Below are positions 8,535 to 17,096 of a stretch of DNA of 64,000 nucleotides, in pieces. Origin of the DNA: UBA6115 sp040776985. GTDB lineage: Bacteria > Bacillota > Clostridia > Christensenellales > Aristaeellaceae. Every line of letters begins with the position of its first letter. Position 1 is the first letter of the stretch. Under the pieces are notes generated by a model, which was not told the origin of the DNA, did no database searches, and saw nothing but the letters and a program-made list of their open reading frames with translations. The DNA lies in assembly GCA_040776985.1 (NCBI GenBank), contig JAXGZL010000001.1, positions 682,001-746,000 on the forward strand. Direction: 5' to 3'. The position numbers were made by a program, and so were the translations under genes.

Positions 8535-9632
8535 ATGAGCAATATCAAAAAGGGCGTGCGCCTTGAAGGGGTTTCCAAGATCTACCTGGACCCCAAAACC
8601 AAAAAGCCGTTCAAGGCGGTGGACAGCATTGACCTGGACATCAGGCCCGGGGATTTTGTGACCCTGCTGGGCCCCTCCGGCTGCGGAAAGACCACCACCC
8701 TGCGCATGATCGCGGGATTTGAGTCCCCCGACGAGGGGGAGATCTACCTGGGTGACCAGGCCATCAATGAACTGACCCCCAACAAACGGGACACCGCCAT
8801 GGTGTTCCAGAGCTATGCTCTGTTTCCCCACTACAATGTGTTTGACAATGTGGCCTACGGGCTGAAGCTGCGGAGGCTCAGCCGCGAACAGATCTATAAA
8901 AAGGTGCTGGACATCCTGGACATGGTGGAGATGAGCGGCATGGAAAGCCGCATGACCAACCAGCTGTCCGGCGGCCAGCAGCAGCGCGTGGCCCTGGCCC
9001 GCGCCCTGGTGGTGGAGCCCAGCGTCCTGCTGTTTGATGAGCCGCTGTCAAACCTGGACGCCAAATTGCGCGTGGCCATGCGCACGGAAATCCGGCGCAT
9101 TCAGCAGAAGCTGGGCATCACGGCGCTGTACGTCACCCATGACCAGGCGGAGGCCATGAGCCTGTCCGACCAGATCATCATCATGCACCAGGGGCTGATC
9201 GCCCAGATGGGCACGCCCACGGACATCTACTACCACCCCAACAGCGAGTTTGTGGCGGACTTCATCGGCGAGGCCAACTTCCTCCCCGGCATCATCCGCT
9301 CCGCCGGGGAGGGCCGCTGCATCGTGGACATCGAGGGCCACCAGGTGGATGTCCTGAACCCGGAGGACCTGGCGGAGGGCGCCCCGGTGAAGGTGGTGCT
9401 GCGGCCGGAGGCCGCCATCATTGGCCAGACCGGCAGCCTGCCCTGCCGGGTCACCTTCAGCTGCTTCATGGGCGCCTACCAGTACTATCAGGTGATGGTG
9501 GGCGAGCACCTGGTGAAGGTGAACGACAACTGCCCGGTCAACAAGCACATCTTCAGGGAGGGGGACCAGGCCTTCCTGAGCTTCGGGGCGGACAGCGTCC
9601 ACCTGCTGAAACAATCCCAGGAGGACACATGA
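8535..9632 (+). CDS. ABC transporter ATP-binding protein (FbpC/PotA type)
   Basis: A 365-aa ATPase. Walker A is GPSGCGKTT (about residues 48-56), the Q-loop is in VFQSYALFPH, the signature is LSGGQQQRVALARAL, Walker B is VLLFDEPLSNLDA and the switch histidine is in YVTHDQAEA. A C-terminal TOBE-like domain (about 245-360) is typical of iron, spermidine and sugar importers. It powers the fused permease encoded just upstream. ATG at 8535 follows AGGAG. Its stop codon overlaps the start of the next gene (ATGA at 9629), so the next gene is translated as part of the same operon. Confidence 0.93.
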   Translation: MSNIKKGVRLEGVSKIYLDPKTKKPFKAVDSIDLDIRPGDFVTLLGPSGCGKTTTLRMIAGFESPDEGEIYLGDQAINELTPNKRDTAMVFQSYALFPHYNVFDNVAYGLKLRRLSREQIYKKVLDILDMVEMSGMESRMTNQLSGGQQQRVALARALVVEPSVLLFDEPLSNLDAKLRVAMRTEIRRIQQKLGITALYVTHDQAEAMSLSDQIIIMHQGLIAQMGTPTDIYYHPNSEFVADFIGEANFLPGIIRSAGEGRCIVDIEGHQVDVLNPEDLAEGAPVKVVLRPEAAIIGQTGSLPCRVTFSCFMGAYQYYQVMVGEHLVKVNDNCPVNKHIFREGDQAFLSFGADSVHLLKQSQEDT

Positions 9633-10939
9633 AAAAACTTATTTCCCTGTTATTGCTGGCAACCCTGCTGCTGCCCGTCCCGGGGATGGGGGCGGCCCCT
9701 GAAATCACCACCCAATACCTGCCGGACGCCATGGTGGGGGTGTACTACAACACCCGGATCAAGGCGGATGGGGAGGCGCCCCTCACCTTTGCCGTGTCCA
9801 GGGCCACCGGGGAGCGGAATGACTTTCCCCGGGCGCTGAAGCTGTCCACCTCCGGTGTGCTCTCCGGCACCCCGGCGCATCCGGGCACCCTGGTGTTCAC
9901 GGTGAAGGTGATCAGCCAGCAGGGCACCACGGAAAAGCAGCTGAAGCTGAAGGTGCTGCCCTTTGACGAGAGCCAGTTGGCGACAGGCGGCATGGACGCC
10001 GACATCGTGGGCTGGAGCAATGACCCCATCACCGGCGTTGCCAATGGCTTAAACGGCGGCCGGGTGGCCATGTATGAGGACAGGGCCTATTTCCTTGACC
10101 GCAAGGGCTATCTCTTCCAGGCGGAAGCCCCCTACAAAAAGGCCGCCCTGGTGTACAAAGCGCGGGAATACGGCTGGCTTGACACCACCGGGGAGATGAT
10201 GGTCTATTTCCACCGCTATTTGCAGACCCGGGCGGTGGCGGCGCCCGAGGCCACCAAGGGGCCGGACGGCTATGTCACCCGCATCGCCAGGGACCCCATC
10301 GGCAAGAAGGGGCGCGCCACGGTGATGGACCTGCGGGTCAAAAAGATTGACTATCTTTCCGTGACGGACAAAATCGCCCTGTTCATCCAGGAGGGGCAGA
10401 TGGTGCTGGCGGAATTGGCCAACGGCAAAAACCAGGTGCTGCGCGCCTATCATGAGGGGCGTGAGCTGCAGGCGGACCTGGCGCTGCCCTACAACGGCCA
10501 TGCCTATTTCAGGAACAGGAAGGACGGCTGCATCTACCGGGTGGCCCTGGACGGCCAGGTGGCCACCCGCCTGACCCAGGACAAGGCGGAAACCTTCACC
10601 CTGGCAGGCTCCGGCAAGGAAACCCTGCTGTACTATGTGGGCGCCAAGCGCCAGGTGTATCAGCTGCCCGCCGAAGGCGGCGAGGCCAGGGAGGTCAGCG
10701 GCATCAGGGCCGGCATGCTCAACGCCGACGCTGATTATGTCTATTTCACCAACGCCGGCGACAAATACAAGGTCTGCCGCTTCGCCCCGGGGGAGGACAA
10801 GGCGGAAACCCTGTCCGACCTGGCGGCGGGCAGCGTCTATGTCTTTGACAACCATATCGCCTTTGGGGCCCGCAAGGGCAGCAACCTCTATATCCTGCCC
10901 AAGGCAGGCGGGGAAAAGGCGCAGAAACTGGGGAAATAA
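9629..10939 (+). CDS. Secreted protein with putative Ig (He_PIG-like) domain and DUF5050-like beta-propeller repeats
   Basis: A 436-aa exported protein. The signal peptide (MKKLISLLLLATLLLPVPGMG) has no lipobox. Residues about 25-110 resemble a putative-Ig domain (YNTRIKADG, LSTSGVLSGTPAHPGT). From about 130 to the end, short units of the type DYVYFTNAGDKYKVCRF and HAYFRNRKDGCIYRVAL recur, as in DUF5050-type proteins that form propeller-like repeats. Its start overlaps the ATPase stop, so it is the last gene of the importer operon. A role at the cell surface connected with that importer is plausible but unproven. The gene ends 9 bp from the convergent YitT gene. Confidence 0.7.
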   Translation: MKKLISLLLLATLLLPVPGMGAAPEITTQYLPDAMVGVYYNTRIKADGEAPLTFAVSRATGERNDFPRALKLSTSGVLSGTPAHPGTLVFTVKVISQQGTTEKQLKLKVLPFDESQLATGGMDADIVGWSNDPITGVANGLNGGRVAMYEDRAYFLDRKGYLFQAEAPYKKAALVYKAREYGWLDTTGEMMVYFHRYLQTRAVAAPEATKGPDGYVTRIARDPIGKKGRATVMDLRVKKIDYLSVTDKIALFIQEGQMVLAELANGKNQVLRAYHEGRELQADLALPYNGHAYFRNRKDGCIYRVALDGQVATRLTQDKAETFTLAGSGKETLLYYVGAKRQVYQLPAEGGEAREVSGIRAGMLNADADYVYFTNAGDKYKVCRFAPGEDKAETLSDLAAGSVYVFDNHIAFGARKGSNLYILPKAGGEKAQKLGK

Positions 10940-10948
10940 GCCGCTTTC

Positions 10949-11818
10949 TTACAGCGCGTTCCGGAAGCCCTTGCCGATGATTTCATCGGTGTTGGTGATC
11001 AGCAAAAAGGCGTCCGGGCTGCAGGTTTTTACGTGATTTTTCAGAAGCGCCGCCTCCCGGGCGCTGACCACGGTGACAATCAGGCTGCGGCCCTCCCCGG
11101 TGAAGGCGCCCTTGCCTTCAAACAGGGTGGCGCTGCGGCCCAGTTTCCCGATGATAAAGTCCTTGATCGCCTGGGCGTCCTCCGTGATGATGTGAAAATA
11201 CTTGCGCTGCTTGAGCGTGCTGAGAACCATTTGCAGCAGGGCGCTCATAATGACCAGGCCAAAGAGGGAAAAAAGCCCGGTTTTCAGGTCAAAAACAAAA
11301 AAGGTGGCGATTGCCGCCAGAAAATCCACCATGATCAGGGCGGTGCCAATGCTGTAAACATGGGCGTATTTGCGCAGCAGCATGGCCACCACATCCGTGC
11401 CCCCGCTGGAGGCGCCCACATTGAACAGCAGGGCGGCGCCGGTGGCGGACATGATCATAGAGATCATCAGCTCCATAAAGGGTTCGTCCGTCAGGGGGGC
11501 GGACAGGGGAACAAAGTGCTCCAGCAAAAAGAGAAGGCCGGAGAGCAGCAGGGTGCAGTAGATGGTTTTATAGCCAAAGTCACGGCCGATAAAGACCAGC
11601 CCCAGCACCAGCAGGGAGATGTTCATCAGATTGCTCAGCCCCGTGACGCTGATGCCAGGGATCAGCTGCGCCAGCACCACCGCGAAGCCGGTGACGCCGC
11701 CGGTGGAAAAGTGGTTGGGGAACTTGAAAAAGTAGATGCCCACGGCATACAGCACAATGGCCAGGGTCATGGTGAGGACGTCCCTGAGCACCTGATCCTT
11801 GTCGCGAATGGTTTTCAT
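10949..11818 (-). CDS. YitT family membrane protein with DUF2179 domain
   Basis: A 289-aa protein with five or six predicted membrane helices (about residues 10-200) and a cytoplasmic C-terminal DUF2179 domain (about 215-289: RKYFHIITEDAQAIKDFIIGKLGRSATLFEGKGAFTGE is its core, quoted here only by its first part RKYFHIITED). The N-terminal motif FKFPNHFSTGGVTGFA is characteristic of YitT proteins. The biochemical function of the family is unknown. ATG at 11818 follows GGGAGGAAAT; an upstream in-frame ATG lacks a site. A promoter at 11848-11877 lies directly upstream. Confidence 0.88.
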   Translation of the reverse strand: MKTIRDKDQVLRDVLTMTLAIVLYAVGIYFFKFPNHFSTGGVTGFAVVLAQLIPGISVTGLSNLMNISLLVLGLVFIGRDFGYKTIYCTLLLSGLLFLLEHFVPLSAPLTDEPFMELMISMIMSATGAALLFNVGASSGGTDVVAMLLRKYAHVYSIGTALIMVDFLAAIATFFVFDLKTGLFSLFGLVIMSALLQMVLSTLKQRKYFHIITEDAQAIKDFIIGKLGRSATLFEGKGAFTGEGRSLIVTVVSAREAALLKNHVKTCSPDAFLLITNTDEIIGKGFRNAL

Positions 11819-11847
11819 CCATTTCCTCCCTGATGTTTTCCGGCAGA

Positions 11848-11877
11848 ATGATACCACCCCCGCTTGCAGGCTGGCAA
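11848..11877 (-). promoter_or_regulatory. Promoter for the yitT-like gene
   Basis: Read on the minus strand, -35 TTGCCA (11877-11872), 18-bp spacer and -10 TATCAT (11853-11848) precede the GGGAGG site and ATG at 11818. The -35 and spacer lie within the terminator-like hairpin of the upstream gene. Confidence 0.5.
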
Positions 11878-11888
11878 GCGGGGGTGGT
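11853..11888 (-). terminator. Terminator-like hairpin after the frameshifted gene
   Basis: A perfect 15-bp stem: ACCACCCCCGCTTGC at 11853-11867 pairs with 11874-11888 around a 6-nt loop. It stands 22 bp beyond the stop codon at 11911. No clear U-tract follows on the minus strand. Confidence 0.6.
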
Positions 11889-11910
11889 TTGCGGATGGGT
11901 TGAATTTGCC

Positions 11911-13621
11911 TTATTTCAGCCAGTCCAGTTGCAAGGAAGAGGAAGCGGTGACAACATCCTGGGCGCGCACAAAGCCGTAGCTGCCCTCCACATCCATCAG
12001 ACAGCCGATGTCGCCCCGGGGCACCACCCCATACAGCCAGCCGCCTTCCTCATATAGCACATGCATTTTGACGCCCTGAGGCAGTTCCTTGACCGTGGCG
12101 CCCAAAAGCCCCGTGCCGTTCTTTAGCGCAAGGGCTTTTCTGGTTTTTGCCACCGGCAAAAGCCGGGTGAAGGAGCTGGCGTTGCCAAACTCCGACTCCG
12201 GCGGGTTCACATAGGCGCTGCTGGCATAGCCCGTCTTAAGCCCAATCTGGGCGTGCAGCCAGGGGTGGGGATCGCCCTTTTCATAGCCCAGCACCCTGGC
12301 CAGGGTGCCCGGGTTGAAATCCCCAAGAGAGGCTGAGCGGGAGGAGGTTTTCTGCCGCAGGTGGACGCCCATCAGCATGGCGCAGCCCTCCGGGATCAGG
12401 CGCTCCCCGATGTTGAACCAGGCGTCTCCCGTGGTGGGGAAGGCGTCAATGTCCGTGATGGCCTCCATATAGCCGGGAACGGCAAGCAGCGCCGTGGCCT
12501 GGGCCTGCAGCCCGTCCTTCAGGGTCTCGGTGATGTGCCAGCCCCGGGGACCGTTGTCTGCCTTCAGGGCCTCGCCGGTCTTGTGGTTGACGCGCTGATA
12601 GCTGTTAATCTGGCACAGCGGCGGCTGGTTCTCCCGGGCATCAGGAGAGACGGTGAAAACCTCTGTTTCATCACTGGAAATCTGATAGGAGATGCGCGTT
12701 TTGAGATAGTCGTCGTCCATGGACAAGGCAATGGGAAGGTTTTTGCGCAGGGCCGTTTCGCTCACGGGGAACAGCTGCCAGCTCATTTTCCTGTCCCGAG
12801 GGAACATCACCAGCAGGCGCTGCCCCTCCTTTTCAAAGGCGGCAATGCCACTGCCCGCGACCAGGCTGAGGGTATCCTTCACTTCCCTGATGACGCCGCC
12901 CAGACAGGTAAAGCCGGACAGGCGCGGGTGCCCGAACAGGCCCCGGATGGCCTCCGGCACGGTTTCAACGAATTGGGTGATGGTGACAGACTCGCCCCCT
13001 CGCCCCTGCACGGTGATTGGCAAGCCCTCAGGCAGCGTGAAGGGCGCTGCCGGGGCCAGGCCCGCTTCCTTCAGCACCGCGTCCCGCCACTGGCGGGCGG
13101 CGGGCGTCCACAGATGGGGTTCCCCCAGGCAGGAACGGAAGAACTCCTCCACTGCCTGGGCCGCTGAGGGTGCCGCTGGCAAGCCCCGCCGCCAGGTTGG
13201 CGGTGATGCAGAAGGCGCCGGAGTCCTGGAGGGCCTGGTTAAAATCCTGGATGGCCTGCCTGTCCCACTGGCGGAACCAGCCCTTCTGGTCCGCCATCCT
13301 CAGCATGTCGCGGATGGCGGATTCGCCGGGGAAGCTATAGAAACGGCCGTTGTAGAAGGGGCTCTCCGCGTTGCCGGGGGCCGCCTCCCCGCCTGATGTG
13401 GCATAGGGATGTGTGTAAACCCATTCCGGATGATCCTTGGGCCAGTAGCGCAGCATGCCCTTTCCGTCATCCTGGAATTCAAAGCTGTCCGCCTCCTGGG
13501 GGGTATAGCCATAGACCTCGGTGAGGTAGCTTCTGGCGCTGACCCTGGGGCTTTCCCCATCCGCCAGGGCAGGGGAAACCAGAAGGGCAGTCAGCAGCAG
13601 CAAACTCAGCAGTCTTTTCAT
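11911..13621 (-). pseudogene. Secreted protein with C-terminal SH3-like domain, interrupted by a +1 frameshift
   Basis: Two overlapping minus-strand frames form one interrupted gene. The 5' part (13621 to about 13185) encodes a clear signal peptide (MKRLLSLLLLTALLVSPALA) and a secreted domain up to ITANLAAGL. The matching continuation is in the next frame, from PAAPSAAQAVEEFF to the stop at 11911, about 420 residues ending in an SH3-like segment (NGTGLLGATVKELPQG, GGWLYGVVPRG). Removing one base from the four-C run at 13184-13187 (GGGG on the coding strand) restores a single frame of about 570 aa. The 5' frame on its own runs on as low-complexity G/P-rich residues. It could be a real mutation, a consensus error, or less likely a programmed shift. 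The intact product would be extracellular; no enzyme motif is recognised. It lies 3' of the second M56 gene and is probably in its operon. Confidence 0.78.
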
Positions 13622-13635
13622 GTCCCCACCCCTTT

Positions 13636-15228
13636 TCAGCCGTTGCCGCCGGAGGCGAAGTTCATGCGGACAATGCGCACCACGGGGCTGATCTGCACGC
13701 TCACATTGGCGGTGGAGGCGCCCTGGTTTTCCTTGTCGCTCAGCAGGTCATAGAAGACATATTCCAGATAGAGGTCGTTGCCGGAGGCGGCCTGGGTGCA
13801 GGTCCAGTAGTTGGCTGTCACGGCCTCCTCCGGGTTCACCAGCCGCAAAAACGTCATCAGGTCCTCCGCCAGGGCGTCCAGCTGTTGCTGCCCCACGGTT
13901 GTGGGGATGGCCATGGCGGTGTCCCAGGAGTTGTCAAAGTTGGAAAATTCCACAATGCGGCCGTCATGGTTGAAGTTCACGTGCAGGGTTTCCCGGTTGG
14001 CATCCGGAAGCCGGGCGATCACCACAAAGCTGTCCTTCAGGGAAGGATCTTTCCAGGCCTTCCAGGGCAGGTCCTCCCTGGGCGTCCAGCCCAGCTCCTT
14101 GCGGGTCAGGAAGAAATCCTTGCCATAGGCCAGGGCCTCTTCCTCGTTTTTGATGTCCTGCACCGCGACTTCGGGGGAGAACTGGCCAATGCGGGGGTTA
14201 AGGGCAGGCTCCATGGTGGCAAAGGCCCCTGCCAGCAGCATCGTTGACACCAGCACAAAGGCCAGGGACAGCCAGCGCAGGGGCTTTTTGTTGCCCAGGA
14301 TGGCCAGCACCCTGGCCTTCAGCTTTTTGGTGGTGGTGGTCATGCCGGTGGCCAGCACCGCAACGCCGGGGGCGGTGCGCCTGGCGGCGGACAGCACCAG
14401 CACATTGGCATAGGCTTCCTTCTCCTGGGGCTTGAGGGAGGCGGTGACCCGGTCATCGCAGCGCAGCTCGGCGTCGGTATAGCTCATGGACGCCGCCAGC
14501 CAGACCAGCGGGTTAAACCAGTGGATGGCACAGCACAAAAGGCGAAGCACGCCAAAGAGGTGATCCCGGTTCTGATAGTGGCTCACCTCATGCCGCAGCA
14601 CATGCAGGGCGTCCTGGGGGGTTACCGTCAGCGGCAGGGCGATGTAGGGACGGAACACCCCCACCAGACAGGCGCTGGGCAAGGGGTCAATCAGGTAGAC
14701 CGGAAGAGGCTTCACCTTCAGGCTTTTGCACAGGGCCTCGTACTGGGCCAGGAGATTGCCTGAGATGGGCTCAATTTTATCCGTGTTCAGCTGCCTGCGG
14801 AAACGGAGGTTGGCAAAGATAAACCAGGCCAGCACCAGAATCAGCCCCACCAGGTAGATCTTGGCCAGGGTGATGGGCAGGCTGGCGTCATGCATGCCGC
14901 TGTTCATGCTGCGCATGGTTTGCTTCACCGCCCCTTCGCTGGCGCGGTCCAGGCTGCCCAGTAAATCGGTGAAGCGCACCTTCAGCTGCCCGGCGATGGG
15001 GCGGATGGCCACATCCGGCGCATAGGGCGTGCGGATCTGGTGGATGAAGGGGTTGGGCAGGGCCAGGGGCAGCAGCAGGCGGGCGGCCACCAGCAGCCAG
15101 CCAAAGCTGAGGGCGGCATTGCCCAGGGGTTTTCTGAGAAACTTCCGAAGGACGATCATCAGGATGATGGCGATGGAGGCCATCAGGTTTGCTTCCAGTA
15201 AAAAGTTGTATAAGGTCGCGGTACGCAT
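13636..15228 (-). CDS. M56 (BlaR1-like) membrane metallopeptidase
   Basis: A 530-aa membrane zinc protease. N-terminal helices (about 13-60, 125-145) precede the catalytic H213-E214-x-x-H217 (LRHEVSHYQNRDH), followed by the family motif HWFNPLVW and DAELRCDDRV, which holds the remaining ligand. A last helix at about 318-338 leads into a secreted domain of about 190 residues containing one PepSY-like unit (VAVQDIKNEEEALAYGKDF). It has no penicillin-binding motif. It should cleave the partner BlaI-type repressor encoded 18 bp upstream. Compared with the first M56 protein in the window, the sensor domain is shorter and different, so the two probably answer different signals. Confidence 0.88.
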   Translation of the reverse strand: MRTATLYNFLLEANLMASIAIILMIVLRKFLRKPLGNAALSFGWLLVAARLLLPLALPNPFIHQIRTPYAPDVAIRPIAGQLKVRFTDLLGSLDRASEGAVKQTMRSMNSGMHDASLPITLAKIYLVGLILVLAWFIFANLRFRRQLNTDKIEPISGNLLAQYEALCKSLKVKPLPVYLIDPLPSACLVGVFRPYIALPLTVTPQDALHVLRHEVSHYQNRDHLFGVLRLLCCAIHWFNPLVWLAASMSYTDAELRCDDRVTASLKPQEKEAYANVLVLSAARRTAPGVAVLATGMTTTTKKLKARVLAILGNKKPLRWLSLAFVLVSTMLLAGAFATMEPALNPRIGQFSPEVAVQDIKNEEEALAYGKDFFLTRKELGWTPREDLPWKAWKDPSLKDSFVVIARLPDANRETLHVNFNHDGRIVEFSNFDNSWDTAMAIPTTVGQQQLDALAEDLMTFLRLVNPEEAVTANYWTCTQAASGNDLYLEYVFYDLLSDKENQGASTANVSVQISPVVRIVRMNFASGGNG

Positions 15229-15246
15229 CGTTCTCGCCTCCTTTTA

Positions 15247-15618
15247 TCAGGCTTTGCCTTCCCGGCGCATCACATCAAGCAGCTCCTGCATTTCTTCAAG
15301 GGAGATCTGCCCGGAATCCACCAGGTTGTTGATCAGTAGGGAAGCCTTCCCCTCAAACACATGGGAGAGCAGCTTTTTGGTCTGGCTGGCGGAGGCCTCC
15401 TCCCGGTCAATCAGGGGGGAATAGGTCTTCACCGGGCCGGATTCATCCACCTGCACGCTGCCTTTTTCCTGCATGCGCTTGAGCAGGGTGATCACCGTGT
15501 GGCGGGTCCAGCCGGTGGCCGGCTCCAGCACCCGGGTGATCTCCCCCATGGTGCGGGGGGCGCTGTCCCACAGCACCTCCATGATTTTCCATTCCGCCTC
15601 AGTACATTGCACAGACAT
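15247..15618 (-). CDS. BlaI/MecI/CopY family repressor (second copy)
   Basis: A 123-aa winged-helix repressor. CTEAEWKIMEVLWD opens the DNA-binding domain and TRHTVITLLKRMQEKG is the recognition helix; the C-terminal half is the dimerisation region. AGGAGG precedes the ATG at 15618. It belongs to the same family as the repressor at 2293 but is clearly diverged, and its upstream operators (GTAGAC/GTCTAC) differ completely from those of the first copy, so cross-regulation is unlikely. It probably leads the operon that includes the M56 protease and the secreted SH3-like gene. Confidence 0.92.
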   Translation of the reverse strand: MSVQCTEAEWKIMEVLWDSAPRTMGEITRVLEPATGWTRHTVITLLKRMQEKGSVQVDESGPVKTYSPLIDREEASASQTKKLLSHVFEGKASLLINNLVDSGQISLEEMQELLDVMRREGKA

Positions 15619-15639
15619 TCACACACCTCCTTATAGCGG

Positions 15640-15691
15640 GTAGACAACCGTCTACACCGGGAGTGTACAACTGTCTACCCCTCCTTGTCAA
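15640..15691 (-). promoter_or_regulatory. Promoter with two BlaI-like operators (second type)
   Basis: On the minus strand, -35 TTGACA (15691-15686) and -10 TACACT, 18 bp apart, form a good sigma-A promoter. Two 16-bp inverted repeats overlap it: GTAGACAACCGTCTAC at 15640-15655 (as read on the plus strand) and GTGTACAACTGTCTAC near 15664-15679. The first is a perfect GTAGAC/GTCTAC palindrome with a 4-nt centre. The spacing of 24 bp between repeats matches two turns of helix and the BlaI operator layout. Confidence 0.8.
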
Positions 15692-15701
15692 GCACAAAAA
15701 A

Positions 15702-15895
15702 GCTGCTTTCAATTTTGTACTGAATTCAATCTTTAACGCTTCCACGAGTCGGTCTTTTTGCGCCTCTGCGTCGTCTCATTCAATCGGCGTAGGCTGCGGC
15801 TACGCCTCATTCTTTCGACTTAGCAGAGCCATCAAAAATCCTCGACCCATGAGTGCGTTAAAGTTTTCACTCAGTACTATATACTGAAAAGCAGC
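15702..15895. repeat. MITE-like palindromic element, copy 1
   Basis: A 194-bp imperfect palindrome. The left end GCTGCTTTCAATTTTG and the inverted right end GCTGCTTTTCAGTATA match closely. Further in, GTACTGA, CTTTAACGC and CGAGTCGG/CGA-rich blocks recur in inverted order. The centre is GGCGTAGGCTGCGGCTACGCC. No reading frame is convincing. A related copy lies at 24363-24521. It fills most of the 380-bp gap between the blaI-like gene and the gene ending at 15999, and starts 10 bp upstream of the blaI -35 box. Confidence 0.65.
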
Positions 15896-15998
15896 GTAAA
15901 ATGTTTCGTTTTGGCAAAAACTAATGGGAAACAAACAGAGCAATCACCCGCCCACCCTCATTGCCTGGCAAAACCCATCGAAGCGGGCAGGATGTGTT

Positions 15999-17015
15999 TC
16001 ATGGGCGGATCTCCGGGACGGCGTTAATAAATTGAGGCCCCTTTTCATCCTCAAGAATACAGGCTTCTGCTGTTTGCGGGTGGATCAATAGGGTGAGGGG
16101 CAGTTGATGCGCCTGGCCCCGGTGCCGGGTCTGTCGCAGTCCCCTTGCCAGCCAATAGGGCATGGCGACGCGCTGATCCTGTGGGCTTCCAAACACCACA
16201 TAGCCCAGTTCCAGGCTGGATATCGCCTGCACCCTGCCCTTTTCAATCAGCCCTCCCAGTCTTTCATATATCTGATCCAGCCCACACAAAGAGAGGTCCT
16301 GTTGCGTAAGGCCGCTTTCCAGCAGGAGCTCAAAGGCCAGAGAGCTGTAGTTGTCAGGGGCAGCATACCAGACGCGGGACTGTTGGGGATACAGCACCGG
16401 AACGCCCCGGAGCCGCTGGCGATAGATCAGGCGGTAGGAGCCGGTGGTGCCGGGCTGGGGGATGTCGCTGGTAAATGTATAGGTTTTCGGGTTGATGGGC
16501 CGGGGGCGGTCCAGCGCCTCCGCCCGATAGAGGACGGCCTCTGCCTGAAGGCCAAAGAGAGATTTCAGTTTTCCCTGGAAAAACCCGTCCGCTTCCCTGA
16601 GGGTGGCGGGGTTGTCCTCGGCATGGGCCTGATGCCAGTCCAGGTCGTTAAGGGACAGCATGTGTTTGGGAAAATCGTGGTTTTTTGCGGGGGTTTGGCT
16701 TAGGGATTCCCCCTGGGCTGAGATCACCAGGCTGCCCGGCTCATTCCGGCCATCCCCGGGATTCTTCCAGTGGGGCACTTCCTGGCGGAACAGCGCGTCC
16801 GGGATGGGTGGCATGGGACTCACTTCCAGCACCGGCAGCTGGCTCGCGTCAGGAATGAGGGGGCTGATGTCCACGATGATGTCCTGCCCCTTCACCTGAT
16901 AACTTTGGTGCCAGCCCAGGGACGCCTGCTGGCGAAGCTCTGGCAGGGTCAGGGCCTGGGCGGAGGGGATAAAAGATAGCATGCAAAGAAGCGCCATCAC
17001 ACAGGTTCTTTTCAT
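15999..17015 (-). CDS. Secreted protein of unknown function
   Basis: A 338-aa protein with a signal peptide (MKRTCVMALLCMLSFIPSAQA) and no further membrane helix, lipobox or cell-wall motif. I do not recognise the family. The body resembles uncharacterised exported proteins of Clostridia: a DIIVDISPLIPDASQLPVLEV segment near the N-terminus (only its start DIIVDISPLIP matters here), a central region rich in aromatic residues, and YTFTSDIPQPGTTGSYRLIY leading to a beta-rich C-terminal half. It lies between the sigma/DUF4179 pair and the palindromic element, on the same strand as the former, with a 15-bp hairpin 37 bp upstream of its start. It may be a target of that sigma factor. Confidence 0.65.
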   Translation of the reverse strand: MKRTCVMALLCMLSFIPSAQALTLPELRQQASLGWHQSYQVKGQDIIVDISPLIPDASQLPVLEVSPMPPIPDALFRQEVPHWKNPGDGRNEPGSLVISAQGESLSQTPAKNHDFPKHMLSLNDLDWHQAHAEDNPATLREADGFFQGKLKSLFGLQAEAVLYRAEALDRPRPINPKTYTFTSDIPQPGTTGSYRLIYRQRLRGVPVLYPQQSRVWYAAPDNYSSLAFELLLESGLTQQDLSLCGLDQIYERLGGLIEKGRVQAISSLELGYVVFGSPQDQRVAMPYWLARGLRQTRHRGQAHQLPLTLLIHPQTAEACILEDEKGPQFINAVPEIRP

Positions 17016-17051
17016 CTTTTCCTTTCATGTAAAAATAGCGTTCTAAGGGGG

Positions 17052-17083
17052 TTTGGGGGATTTCTTTCAAGAAATCCCCCAAA
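17052..17083 (-). terminator. Perfect 15-bp hairpin after the DUF4179 gene
   Basis: TTTGGGGGATTTCTT (17052-17066) and its complement (17069-17083) are separated by 2 nt, so the loop must open part of the stem. It stands 13 bp past the stop codon at 17097 on the minus strand. No U-tract follows, so it may protect the 3' end or slow polymerase rather than terminate fully. Confidence 0.55.
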
Positions 17084-17096
17084 GGTTCCTTAATCT

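Noticed and set aside
13184..13187. Programmed +1 frameshifting in the SH3-like gene
   Set aside because: No slippery heptamer, internal Shine-Dalgarno or downstream structure of the known kinds was seen; a one-base indel in a short run explains it better.
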